Of a stretch of DNA of 64,000 nt, positions 8,260-19,547 are shown in pieces. This stretch comes from Eurosta solidaginis (Eukaryota; Arthropoda; Insecta; Diptera; Tephritidae). The stretch spans positions 59,363,346 through 59,427,345 of the forward strand of contig NC_090324.1 of the NCBI RefSeq assembly GCF_040869045.1, given 5' to 3'. The translations under genes were made by a program, and so were the position numbers. The notes beneath the pieces are model-generated. The model worked only from the letters and a program-made list of their open reading frames with translations. It was not told where the DNA came from and ran no database searches. The first letter of the stretch is position 1. Every line of letters starts with the position of its first letter.

Positions 8260-11122
8260 GTGCCAGACAAACATTTTCCTAGGCAAGTCAGAATTTATTT
8301 TCAAAATGTCTCTGGCCTTAGGACTAAGGCAAACTTGCTTTTTAATATGAGCTCGCATTTGGAATATGATATATTCGTTATAATCGAAACATGGCTCAAC
8401 TCAAATTTTTTTGATGGTGAATTCTTTGATCCTAACTTATATAGTGTCTACCGCAAAGATCGTGGCTACTGCAAAACTGGACTTTCTAGAGGTGGTGGAG
8501 TCTTAATTGCCGTGCGCCGTCATTTTCGGTCATCGCTCGTGGACCTGTCTGACATGGATTCGTTGATCGAGCTGGTCGATGTTCAAGGCAGCTCGAAATT
8601 GTTTGTATGCGCTTCATATATTCCTCCGTCTAGTGCGGATTCTGTATATAAATCGCATGTTGACAATATTGTTAGTTTAATACATACACAGGATGGTAGT
8701 AACTTTTGTATCTTAGGCGACTTTAACTTACCAAATATCGAATGGTCTTATGTTGACCATAACTTCGCTCTACTTCCTAAAAATGTAAATAGTTGCGCTG
8801 AAATTCTCCTCACTGATAATCTTTTAAGTGTCAATCTCTTCCAGATAAATAGCTTCAGACATCAGTTATCAAGAACACTTGATCTCATATTTATTAACGA
8901 TAATATTAATTATTCCCTAACTGAATGTCTGGGTCCACTGTCGTGTTCCGGTATTCACCATATCCCGCTTGTTTTGGGTGTTGAATTTTATAATTTTGAA
9001 AGCATTGGTCCAGATAATGCTACTCCTAGTTTCTCATTTAGGCGTGCGAACTTTGCTAACATTTCCCGAGAAGTTTCTCTAATTGATTGGGAAGCTATTT
9101 TTTCTGGAAGTGATCTCTCACGCTGTTTCAATGCCTTCAAAGGCCTTGTCAATAAGATTTGTAGTAACAATATTCCGCGGATAATTAAAAAGTGTTACAA
9201 AATTCCTTGGTATACTACTGGGCTCAAGCGGCTAAAGAATTTGAGGAATAGATTTTTTTAAAAATTCAAGACTACAAAGTCTTGGGTGTTTAAAATCAAG
9301 TACATTCGCTACAACAGGAAATTTAAAGCGTTAAGTAAGAGGTTGCGTATTAATTTCACCCGAAACTTCGAATCCTGTATCAAAGATAACCCTAAAGCTT
9401 TTTGGAATTATGTAAAATCCAAGAAAGCTACCTCGAGTATTCCCTCATCAGTTTTTTATAGTGGGTTTCATACCTCTTCACCTATGGAGTCGGCTAACCT
9501 TTTTGCAGACTTTTTTCACTCCAATTTTGTTACTCAGCCAGTTAGTGTCCCTGAGTCCTCCTCAATGGTAGACTCTCCCGTCAACTTCGGGGCTCTTACT
9601 CTTTCTCTAGATGACATTGTTGATGGAATCCGGAACCTCAAGTCGTCTTCCCAGACAGATATTGACGGATTATCGTCTTATCTCTTTAAAAATTGTCTGA
9701 TTCTAGCCACCCCGCTTCTTTTAATCTTCAACAAATCTCTCGAGTGTGGTGAGTTCATTGATGCTTGGAAGATAACCTTCATATCCCCCATTTTTAAAAG
9801 TGGTAATAAAAACAATGTTGCCAACTATAGACCAATTGCGAAATTATCTACTATCTCTAAACTTTTTGAGTATGTTGTAAAACAAAAAATTAGTTTTGCT
9901 GTCAAGCAATTAATTAAATTAGTGATAGTCCACATGGCTTCATGCCTGGTAGATGTACGGTTACAAACATAGCATTTTTTCTGAATTTTGCCTTACAGCC
10001 TTCAACAACCGTCTTCAAGTCGACATGGTTTATACGGATTTCTCCAAAGCGTTTGATAAAGTCAGTCATCAAATCTTGATTTCCAAACTAGCCAGATTGG
10101 GCTCTCACTCTATATTTTTGTCTTGGATTAAGTCCTACCTTCACTCACACAAATGTGTAGTTGTTGTTGACAATACTCACGCATCCTCAGGAGTACCGCA
10201 AGGCAGCATTTTGGGGCCACTGCTTTTTGTAATTTTTATTAACGACATTTCAGCCTGCTTTCAGCATTCCCATTTTTTGCTATACGCTGATGAACTGAAG
10301 GTGTTTACAACTGTTTCTACTCCATCTGATTCAGAAAATATTCAGTCTGATCTGAACAACGTTGCTGATTGGTGCCGTAATAATAATCTGCCTTTAAATA
10401 TTGGTAAATGCTTTCACGTAACCTTCTCTAAGTCTCGTGGCACAATTCCCACTTCATATTATATTGACGGCTCTCGTCTGTCCACACGTACTGAGATTTC
10501 TGACTTAGGCGTAGTTTTCGACTCGCAGTTTTCGTTTACCACTCACATAACCTCGATAATTGCTAAATCCTACTCGGTTTTGGCTTTTATTCGGCGATTT
10601 AGCTCTGACTTAACAGATCCTTATACTCTTAAGTTGCTGTTTACGTCTCTCGTACGCTCTAAGTTGGAATATGCTTGCTTTATCTGGAGGCCTTATCATG
10701 ACTGCCATATCAAGAGGCTCGAGCGAGTCCAAAAAGTCTTTTTATGGTTTGGCCTGCGGTCTCTGAACTTTTCTGAGCCGATTCCCTCTTATAATGCCAG
10801 ATGTGCACTCATTAGCCTTCAATCATTTCAAAGTAGGAGGACCATTCTTTCTCTTACTTTTGTGTATGATATTATTAATGCTGTGATTGATGCACCACGT
10901 TTACTCGAGACTATTTGTCTCCATATACCCCCTAGATCACTTCGAAATTGGCATATGTTTTATATTGATTGCGCCCGGACCCTCTATGCCTCTAACGCTC
11001 CCATTTTTAGAGCACTGAGGGAGTTCAATACTATCTCAAATTCTTTGGCCGTTGTCTTTTCTTTGCCAAAGACCACCTTCAAATCTTTGTTGAGTGTAAT
11101 AATTTTTCGATTGTATTGCTAA
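8260..11122 (+). pseudogene. ORF2 (endonuclease + reverse transcriptase) of the CR1/L2-like element
   Basis: Apurinic-type endonuclease from 8260: FQNVSGLRTK, ETWLNS, GDFNLP, then TLDLIFIN and SGIHHIPL in place of the usual SDH. An in-frame TAA at 9259 interrupts the linker; the same frame reopens and runs to ~9970, where a +1 shift leads to the final frame 9953-11122. Reverse transcriptase motifs: NYRPIAKLSTISKLFE, DFSKAFDKVSH, SGVPQGSILGPLLFVIFIN, and LLYADELKVF where the family has YADD, so the second catalytic Asp is Glu. No RNase H domain. One stop, one frameshift and an altered catalytic site mean it is dead. Clade call (CR1/L2 versus Jockey) is inference from the 'YADxLKVF' style. Confidence 0.85.
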
Positions 11123-11176
11123 GGTATGTATTTTTAAGTACAAACTCAAGTAGTCTGTAAGAACATTAGACTATTT
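11123..11176 (+). other. 3' UTR of the CR1/L2-like element before HINE-A copy 2
   Basis: Short AT-rich non-coding stretch after the ORF2 stop. The helentron insertion starts at a T run; the remaining tail, rich in AAATAAAT, reappears at ~14558-14590 on the other side. Confidence 0.6.
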
Positions 11177-14100
11177 TTATACTCAGTTGAGCAGAGCTCA
11201 CAGAGTATATTAAGTTTGATTGGATAACGGTTGGTTGTACATATATAAAGGAATCGAGATAGATATAGACTTCCATATATCAAAATAATCAGGATCGAAA
11301 AAAAATTTGATTGAGCCATGTCCGTCCGTCCGTCCGTCCGTATGTCCGTTAACACGATAACTTGAGTAAATTTTGAGGTATCTTGATGAAATTTGGTATG
11401 TAGGTTCCTGAGCACTCATCTCAGATTGCTATGTAAAATGAACGATATCGGACTATAACCACGCCCACTTTTTCAATATGGAAATTTCGAAAAACCGAAA
11501 AAGTGCGATAATTCATTACCAAATACAGATAAAGCGACGAAACTTGGTAAATGAGTTGAATTTATGACGCGGAATAGAATATTTGTAAAATTTTTGACAA
11601 TGGGCGTGGCACCGCCCACTTTTAAAAGAAGGTAATTTAATATTTTTGCAAGCTGCAATTTGTCAGTCGTTGAAGATATCATGATGAAATTTGGCAGGGA
11701 CGTTACTCCTATTACTATATGTACGCCAAATAAAAATTAGCAAAATCGGAGAAGGACCACGCCCACTTTAAAAAAAATTTTTTTTAAAGTAAAATTTTAA
11801 CAAAAAATTTAATATCTTTACAGTATATAAGTAAATTATGTCAACATTCAACTCCAGTAATGATATGGTGCAACAAAATACAAAAATAAAAGAAAATTTC
11901 AAAATGGTCGTGGCTCCGCCCTTTTTCATTTAATTTGTCTAGGATACTTTTAACGCCAAAAGTCGAACAAAAATTAACCAATCCTTTTGAAATTTGGTAG
12001 GGCATAGATTTTATGATGTTAACTATTTTCTGTGAAAACGGGCGAAATCGGTTGATGCCACGCCCAGTTTTTATACACAATCGTTCGTCTGTCCTTCCGC
12101 ATGGCCGTTAACACGATAACTTGAGCAAAAATCGACATACCTTTAATGAACTTAGTTCACGTACTTACTTGAACTCACTTTATCTTGGTATGAAAAATGA
12201 ACGAAATCCGACAATGACCACGCCCACTTTTTCGATATCGAAAATTACGAAAAATGAAAAAAAATGGCATAATTCTATACCAAATACGAAAAAAGGGATG
12301 AAACATGGTGAGGTAATGGGATTGGTTTATTGACGCGAAATATAACTTTAGAAAAAACTTTATAAAATGGTTGTGACACCTACCATATTAAGTAGAAGCA
12401 AATGAAAAAGTTCTGCAGGGCGAAATAAAAAACCCTTAAAATCTTGACAGGTATTACATATATAAATAAATTAGCGGTATCCAACAGATGAGATTCTGGG
12501 TCACCCTGGTCCACATTTTGGTCGATATCTGGAAAACGCCTTCACATATACATACAACTACCACCACTCCCTTTTAAAACTCTCATTAATACCTTTTATT
12601 TGATACCCATATCGTACAAGCACATTCTAGAGTCACCCCTGGTCCACCTTTATGGTGATATCTCGAAAAGGCGTCCACCTATAGAACTAAGCCCCACGCC
12701 CTTTTAAAATACTCATTAACACCTTTCATTTGATACCCATATCGTACAAACATATTCTAAAGTCACCCCTGGTCCACCTTTATGGCGGTATCTCGAAACG
12801 GCGTCCACCTATGGAACTAAGAATTACTCCCTTTTAAAATACTCATTAACACCTTTCTTTTGAAACCCATATTGTACAAACAAATTCTAGGGTCACCCCT
12901 GGTCCACCTTTATGGCGATATCTCGAAAATGCGACCACCTATACAACAACCAACACTCCCTTTTAAAACCCTAATTAATACCTTCAATTTGATACCCATA
13001 TCATACAAACACATTCTAGAGTCACCCCTGGTCCACCTTTATGGCGATATTTCGAAACGGCGTCCACCTTAGAACTAAGGCCCACTCCCTTTTAAAATAC
13101 TCATTAACACCTTTCGTTTGATGCCCATATTGTACAAACAAATTCTAGGGTCACCCCTGGTTCACCTTTATTGGCATGTCTCGAAACGGCGTCCACCTAT
13201 GGAACTAAGGATTACTCCCTTCTAAAATACTCATTAACACCTTTCTTTTGATACCCATATTGTACAAACAAATTCTAGGGTCACCCCTGCTCCACCTTTA
13301 TGGCGATATCTCGAAACGGCGTCCACCTATGGAACTAAGAATTACTCCCTTTTAAAATACTCATTAACACCTTTCATTTGATACCCATATTGTACAAACA
13401 AATTCTAGGGTCACCCCTGGTCCACCTTTATGGCGATATCTCGAAAATGCGACCACCTATACAACAACCACCACTCCCTTTTAAAACCCTAATTAATACC
13501 TTTAATTTGATACCCATATCATACAAACACATTCTAGAGTCACCCCTGGTCCACCTTTATGGCGATATTTCGAAACGGCGTCCACCTATAGAACTAAGGC
13601 CCACTCCCTTTTAAAATACTCATTAACACCTTTCGTTTGATGCCCATATTGTACAAACAAATTCTTGGGTCACCCCTGGTCCACCTTTATGGCGATGTCT
13701 CGAAACGGCGTCCACCTATGGAACTAAGGATTACTCCCTTTTAAAATACTCATTAACACCTTTCTTTTGATACCCATATTTTACAAACAAATTCTAGGGT
13801 CACCCCTGGTCCACCTATATGCCGATATCTCGAAGCGGCGTCCACCTATGGAACTAAGGATTACTCGCTTTTAAAATGCTCATTAACACCTTTCATTTGA
13901 TACCCATATCGTACAAACGCATTCTAGAGTCACCCCTGGTCCACCTTTATGGCGATATCTCGAAAAGGCGACCACCTATACAAAAACCACCACTCCCTTT
14001 TAAAACCCTCATTAATACCTTTAATTTGATACCCATATCGTACAAACACATTCTAGAGTCACCCCTGGTCCACCCTTATGGCGATATTTCGAAACGGCGT

Positions 14101-14557
14101 CCACCTATAGAACTAAGGCCCACTCCCTTTTAAAATACTCATTAACACCATTCGTTTGATGCCCATATTGTACAGACAAATTCTAGAGTCACCCCTGGTC
14201 CACCTTTGTGGCGATATCTCGAAACGGCGTCCACCTATGGAACTAAGGATTACTCCCTTTTAAAATACTCATTAACACCTTTCATTTGATACCCATATCG
14301 TACAAACGCATTCTAGAGTCAACCCTGATCCACCTTTATGGCTATATCCCTAAATGGCGTCCACCTATAGAACTATGGCCCACTCCCTCATAAAATACTC
14401 TTTAATGACTTCCATTTGATATATATGTCATACAAACACATTCCAGGGTTACCCTAGGTTCCTTTTACAACATGGTGATTTCCCTTACTTTGTCTCCACA
14501 GCTCTCAACTGAGTATGTAATGTTCGGTTACACCCGAACTTAACCTTCCTTACTTGT
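11177..14557 (+). mobile_element. HINE-A copy 2, complete DINE-1-like helentron
   Basis: Full family architecture. 5' subterminal inverted repeat ATACTCAGTTGAGCAGAGCT (from 11179); CCGTCCGT run (~11320); repeated 'ccacgcccacttt' phrases; a ~15-unit array of 130-bp repeats (12497-14470); 3' subterminal repeat AGCTCTCAACTGAGTAT (~14501-14517), which is the reverse complement of the 5' one with 3 bases missing; then stem-loop GTTCGGTTACACCCGAAC and the end CTTCCTTACTTGTT. No ORF of substance. It needs a helentron Rep/helicase in trans. This is the HINE/DINE-1 plan (subTIRs, central tandem repeats, 3' hairpin, TT insertion site). It sits in the 3' UTR of the CR1/L2-like element. Confidence 0.85.
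12497..14470 (+). repeat. 130-bp tandem array inside HINE-A copy 2
   Basis: About 15 units, seen from 'gtcacccctggtcc' recurring every 129-131 bp (12633, 12763, 12893, 13022 ... 14320). Units fall into types distinguished by the segment after 'ccacctat': 'gaactaaggcccactcc', 'ggaactaaggattactcc' and 'acaacaaccaccactcc'. Short ORFs through it are by-products of the period. Confidence 0.9.
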
Positions 14558-14649
14558 TGAAATTAAATAAAATAAATAAATAAATATTTAATTATGTAAT
14601 ATACTATGTGTATGTCTGTTAAACCGATTTGCTTTCAATTAAATTTTAC
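14558..14649 (+). other. 3' tail of the CR1/L2-like element
   Basis: GAAATTAAATAAAATAAATAAATAAAT microsatellite-like tail (in pieces) followed by ~60 bp of AT-rich sequence before HINE-B resumes. The exact junction with HINE-B is unclear because both sides are TA-rich. Confidence 0.45.
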
Positions 14650-15272
14650 ATATACACATACATATACTATATATACCACCATATATATACTATATATACC
14701 ACCGATCTGTACGATTTTTTCAGACAACAATACATTCTATATACGTAAGCATTCGTTGAAATTTGAAGCCTCTAGCTCTTAAAATAGGGCAGGAATTACG
14801 AAAAGTTTCTTATCTGAACAATCGGTTGTGGGGGATATATACTATATATTCGACCGATCTCATCAATTTTTTCAGGCAACAATATGTGCAATATACGAAA
14901 GTATATGGTGAAGTTTGAAGCTTGAATCTGTTAAATTGAGTAAGATATTACAAAAATCCTCTTTTTCTGAAAAATCGGTTGTATGGAGGATATATGCTAT
15001 AGTGGTCCGATCCGGCCGGTTCCGACAAATGTCTAATCGGACAAATACACCCGCTCACCAAATTTTATCAAGATATCTCAAAAATTGAGAGACTAGTTTG
15101 CATACAAACAGACAGACGGCCAGACGGACAGACGGACATGGCTAAATCAACTCAGCTCTTCAACCTGATTATTTCGATATGTTTAATGGTGGGTCTATCT
15201 ATTTTCCTTTAAGGTCTTACAATTTTGGGTTTCGTGACGAAATTAATATACCATTTCATTTTCACGAAAGGT
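14650..15272 (-). mobile_element. HINE-B unit e, 5' part
   Basis: Matches the last ~620 bp of unit b (5100-5714), including the GGCCGGTTCCGAC block and the 5' head TATACCTTTCGTGAAAATG on the minus strand. Its 5' TATA abuts BEL/Pao coding sequence at 15272, so the helentron train lies at or in the reverse transcriptase gene of that element. Confidence 0.75.
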
Positions 15273-16512
15273 ATAATAAATCGGAGTGGGCATTCCATCG
15301 AATGCCTAATGCTTTAACTGAACTGGTATCTTCGAATGCCAGGAAGTCTTTACTGAGCAGGTCTGCTTTGGGGATGTCTCTTAGAATTTCCTCTGAATTG
15401 GATGTCCATTTGCGAAGTGGAAAGTCCGCTGTGTTTAGGACTTGACGAATTTCATCTCTGGCTTTAATGGTCGATGTGATCGTATGTCCACCCGCTAACA
15501 CGTCATCTACATACATGTATTCTCGCAGTATGTTAGCCGCTATAGGGTGTGAATTTGATACGCCGTCTGCCAGTTGTAGGAGCGTTCTTATCTCGAGATA
15601 TGGAGCGCAGTTCACTCCGAATGTAACCGTCTTTAATTCGTAAAGACTAATAGGGTCATTCGGGGAAGTGCGATGCACAATACGTTGAAATTTCGTGTGA
15701 TTTTCGTTCACCCAAACTTGTCGATACATCTTTTCGATGTCTCTATTGAATACGAAGCGGTATAGTCTCCATCGTAAGATAAGGATGGGTAGATCATCTT
15801 GTAGAACTGGGCCTGGGAGGAGAATATCGTTTAAACTATTACCGTTGGCCGTAGGGCTCGAGGCATTAAATACTACCCTCACCTTTGTAGTGGTACTTTC
15901 TGCTTTAATAACGGCGTGGTGGGGCAGGAAGTAATGATCCGAATCGTCGGATGGGATATTCTTTTTTAATTTTCTCATATGTCCGAGCGTATCATATACT
16001 GACAACACTCGAACATATTCTTTACCTAAATCTAGGTTTTTTATTAGCCGCCCCTCATTCGGGAAGAATTGAGAGCATACGCGTTTCAGGGACGGTCCTA
16101 AATTAATGTTATTAGGGTAATCCTGCCTGAATGGTAATGATACGGTGTATCTTCCATCTTCATTTCGTTTCGTTGTTTCCTTAAATAATTGTTCGCAGTA
16201 CCTTTCCTCTTTATTTAATATTTTATTTTTGGGTAGATTTTCTACCTCCCAGAAAGCTTTTAATTGATTGTCTAACGCAACTTCGTTGTAGAAAGACATG
16301 ATGCTCTTCGTTGGATTCGGTGCTTCTATTCGACCGGTTAGTATCCAACCGAACACTGTCTCTTGTGCCAAGAGTGTGTTTAGTATATTCTTTTTTATAC
16401 GGTTCATTATAATTTGGGGATATATGTCTCCGCCAAGTATGAGGTCTACGTCTTCGTTGACGTAGAACCTCTTGTCTGCCAAAACCAAGTCTGGGAATGC
16501 CTGCATAGTCAT
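15273..16512 (-). pseudogene. BEL/Pao pol fragment: protease end and reverse transcriptase
   Basis: About 410 residues. The N-terminal part has the Pao-type protease flank (GGDIYPQI, QETVFGWILTGRI). Reverse transcriptase motifs: KVRVVFNASSPT, FNRDIEKMYRQVWV, ELKTVTFGVNCAPY and the catalytic YMYVDDVLAG, all in the Pao style. It ends in the thumb region (LGIRWN) where HINE-B starts, so RNase H and integrase are not adjacent. One frameshift separates it from the upstream protease ORF (around 16550: 'lva-KLTGNLPSCHINAMTM' lies in the other frame). Confidence 0.88.
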
Positions 16513-16549
16513 TGCGTTGATATGGCAGGATGGAAGATTCCCAGTGAGT

Positions 16550-17134
16550 TTAGCTAGGACGAGAACGGGTGTAGTTAGATGCCTCTTTCACCTGCGCTGA
16601 CACCGCATTTGTGATGCCTGAAACCTGGGCATGTATTTTCCTCGCTGGCAATTTGATTCTACGTTTTAATCTTTCAGTTTTAAAGGAACATCCAGACCCT
16701 GAATCAATTAATGCCCGTGCGGAGAAGTCGGTACCATTATGGTGGATGTGTACGCGAGCAGTTCCTAATAGCACGCCTGTGCTGGAATTGGCATGGCAGG
16801 ATTTGACATTCTGATTCGCAGAGGAAGGTGGTTGTCCCGATTCCTGTCCTTTCATTGCCTGTGCCGAAGTTGACGAGGTATTATCCGCATCGTTGAAAGG
16901 ATTGCGCACCGCCGGTTGGTGAAGTGTGTCCGCATGCAGGAGCGTGTGGTGACGAGAGTGGCATTTGGAACAGTTGTAATAACTGGTGCACCTCGTCACT
17001 GTGTGTTCTGGGGATAAACAGTTCAGGCAGCCATTTGTGGATTTAACGAATTTAATCGTTTCTCCCGTGGTTAAATCGCAAAAATGTGAACAGTTGCGTA
17101 ATCTGTGCTCCGTAGATTTGCACATTTTACACAT
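16550..17134 (-). pseudogene. BEL/Pao zinc knuckles and protease active site
   Basis: Begins with a Cys/His-rich stretch: CKMCKSTEHRLRNC, then CLNCLSPEHTVTRC and CSKCHSRHHTLLH, the multiple knuckles typical of BEL/Pao Gag. A Ser/Gln-rich linker leads to the protease motif RALIDSGSGCSF (DSG active site). It is out of frame with gag (offset 2) and with the reverse transcriptase frame, so two frameshifts break one ancestral polyprotein. Confidence 0.85.
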
Positions 17135-18129
17135 TAATTTTGTTGTTGCTTGGATACTTTTGTTTGAAAAGCACCAAGTTTTTTCGTAGGGGTTTCTGTC
17201 GATTTTCGCGACGTGTTTGATTTCTGCACTTTAGAAGTGACATTCCCTGTGAACCCAGACACGGTTTCGAGTGTCTGAAAACGATTTGACAAGAATTTGT
17301 CCATATCCCCCCACTTGGATATGTCCGTTTTATGGTCAATGCTCTGCTCCCATAGAGCCAACGTATTTTCAGGTAATTTTGTCGAACATAAATAAGTAAT
17401 CGCATCCCAATTTGAAACATCAATCTGATGGGTTTTTAAGGATGCTAAACAATTATTTATGTCGCGCTTTAAGGTTTCATTTGAGCTGCCGCACTCGCAA
17501 TTTATCTTTTTTAGATTAAACAAAATTTGTAGTTGTGAGTTTACGAGAATCCGTTTATTCTCGTATCTCTCACATAGGTTTTTCCAGGCTGTTTCGAAGC
17601 CTTCATTTGTCAAAGGACATTTCTTGACAATGTCCTTTGCCTCACCTTGAGTTTTTTGGTTAAGGTGGAACAACTTTTCTACCGGGCTTAAGCGACTGTT
17701 ACTTTTATAGATGGCCGTGAACAGGTCACGAAACGTTGGCCAAGATAGGTAGTCGCCCTTGAATACCTCAGTATCGCAAGCTGGCAGGCGGATACTGTTT
17801 TCGCGCACGCGTTCTCCTTCAGGACGAGCCTCCCTATCTTTTTTCTGCTTTAATTTGGCTTGAAGTTCAGCCATGTTCGACATGCATCGCAGGAATACGG
17901 CATATGCCGCTTTATGCTTGATCTTTACCGCTGCAATTTTCTTTGCGTCGAGCGTGTCAGAGCCAAGCAACTCCTCGAGGGCGGTCTCTGCTTTTTCCCA
18001 CTTAGCTTGCAACTCTTTTTGCTGTATTGCAAGAGTGTGTATTGTGTGCAGAGCCGCCCATATGTCGTTAAAATCGGCCTCGAATTCGATTATTCGATCG
18101 GCCAACCTGATGTAAGAGTCCATGTTCAT
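17134..18129 (-). CDS. gag: BEL/Pao Gag (DUF1759-type)
   Basis: From ATG at 18129 (an upstream in-frame TTG exists but ATG is the better start). Residues ~30-110 form a charged helical region (KWEKAETALEELLG). The DUF1759-like gag core begins at LPACDTEVFKGDYLSWPTF, a strong BEL/Pao signature, followed by LSPVEKLFHLNQKTQGEAKD and the AWKNLCERYENKR segment. It ends QQQN just before the knuckle ORF in another frame. Structural protein of the virus-like particle; the core is intact. Confidence 0.88.
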   Translation of the reverse strand: MNMDSYIRLADRIIEFEADFNDIWAALHTIHTLAIQQKELQAKWEKAETALEELLGSDTLDAKKIAAVKIKHKAAYAVFLRCMSNMAELQAKLKQKKDREARPEGERVRENSIRLPACDTEVFKGDYLSWPTFRDLFTAIYKSNSRLSPVEKLFHLNQKTQGEAKDIVKKCPLTNEGFETAWKNLCERYENKRILVNSQLQILFNLKKINCECGSSNETLKRDINNCLASLKTHQIDVSNWDAITYLCSTKLPENTLALWEQSIDHKTDISKWGDMDKFLSNRFQTLETVSGFTGNVTSKVQKSNTSRKSTETPTKKLGAFQTKVSKQQQN

Positions 18130-19048
18130 GAATGAAAAATTTGTGGACAAATTGAGTGAGGAATATAAATTTGTATGAACCTGTTCGAATCACCCAACCA
18201 ACAACTATTAAATTACGCAAAATTTTAGTTATTACTTTTAATTTGTTTATTTTTGTCTGACTTTGCAGATTATTTGTGCCTTAAAACAGAGAGCAGGGGG
18301 AATCAACACCAATGTGTATTGTGCGAAGTAAACGGGGTCACTTGCCACTTCAATCGTCAATTTTAGTATAAAAAATAAGTGCGCGCGTTGATATAAAAAG
18401 TCGACGAAAAGTGTAAAAACGTGTAATAAATCTTGTGCGAAAAACGAGGAAACTGTGTAACAAAACTTTATTAGGAAACTAGTGAAATTAACGTGATGCA
18501 AAAAGAAAATGAAATTTGCCGCAATCGAATGGCGTGAAATTTTAGTGAAAGTGAGGTTATGTGCACCTTTTCCTTGTGCTGTGTCCGGAGAGCCTTACCG
18601 CTGGTGGGGGTACAGGCCAGATAGTCACAAGGAATCTTAACAACGTTAATGATCCGCGTTTGCACTTATTTTCTTTTTGGTACTACACAGTTTTTTCACA
18701 CTTTTCGCGGCTAATTACAATCACGTATGGCACTTAAAATCGATTTTTCGCACCTGTTATTTATTATTTTTAACCAAAAAAAATGTGGCAAGAAAAATTG
18801 CACTTACTTTGAACTTTTTGGTGATTCTTATACTGGCGCTGATGTGGAAGATGGCTTGATCTCTCAGTGTTTTTGCACGCTGGTATGAAATAATAGACTT
18901 TTTGTTGGTTTTGGCAAATCCTTTTCCGGATAAATTTTTGTGACAATTTCTTTGATAAACGACAATTTTAGTGCGGTCAGCTATGATCTCATGTTGTAGA
19001 CTGTAATTTAGGTGCTGTATTTCAAATTCCTGGTGAGATAGGACCAAA
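18130..19048 (-). other. BEL/Pao leader between 5' LTR and gag
   Basis: About 920 bp non-coding. On the minus strand it starts after the LTR with TTTGGTCCTATCTCACC, the place and general form of a BEL/Pao primer-binding site, and contains CAAAGTAAGTGC near 18795-18810, a possible splice donor. No ORF with recognisable content. Confidence 0.6.
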
Positions 19049-19370
19049 TGTTCGGCGGGGTGCGTCTGATCCTTGCGAGAGTTGGGCGAACCGGGTCGAT
19101 CCCAGTGGGAATATGCGTATGGAAATAGAGAAATAAGAAAGTAGACGAGATTTCTCGTTATAATGGATGTAATTTATTATGTGAATATATAAATAACTTG
19201 GTTACAATATTACCTGAATGTATTGTTGAAAACAGTGGAGATCGCTGGCGGCAGATGTTAGGTGGTTGGCTGTTAGAATCCAAGAGAGCGGTTGTATAGC
19301 AAGCTACAACCGTTGACCCGCAAAATCCTCTGTTTTGGAGGGGAAAGGCACCCACACATCAACCCCGACA
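19049..19370 (-). repeat. Candidate 5' LTR of the BEL/Pao element
   Basis: 322 bp bounded by TGTTCGGCGGGG (plus, 19049) and AACCCCGACA (plus, 19361-19370), i.e. TGTCGGGGTT...CCCCGCCGAACA on the minus strand: TG...CA ends with inverted CGGGG. Position relative to leader and gag is right. No second LTR is in the window, so the boundary rests on the termini alone. Confidence 0.6.
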
Positions 19371-19547
19371 AGCATATGGATGAGTGATGACAAAAAGTAC
19401 ACATACACGTGCATGTACATGCATGCACATGCATGAGGGTGATGGTGTGGGTGGTTATAAATTAAGTCGAGTATCGAGTATCGATTTGCAGAGTTGCATT
19501 GGGGGGATCGCAATAAGGTGCGGAAAAGTTAGGCATTCTGCATAAAC
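19371..19547. other. Short unassigned flank
   Basis: Includes an alternating purine-pyrimidine, partly palindromic run at 19400-19433 (ACGTGCATGTACATGCATG and continuation) and TCGAGTATCGAGTATCGAT. No gene or named repeat. Confidence 0.5.

Noticed and set aside
12860..14133. Series of 70-85-codon frames with repeated HLYGDISKRRPPI peptides in HINE-A arrays
   Set aside because: The 130-bp unit happens to be open in one frame; the same peptide appears in all arrays on either strand and is broken by one-base length changes. By-product of the tandem repeat.
19400..19433. Alternating purine-pyrimidine stretch with Z-DNA potential
   Set aside because: Short and isolated; nothing nearby suggests a function.
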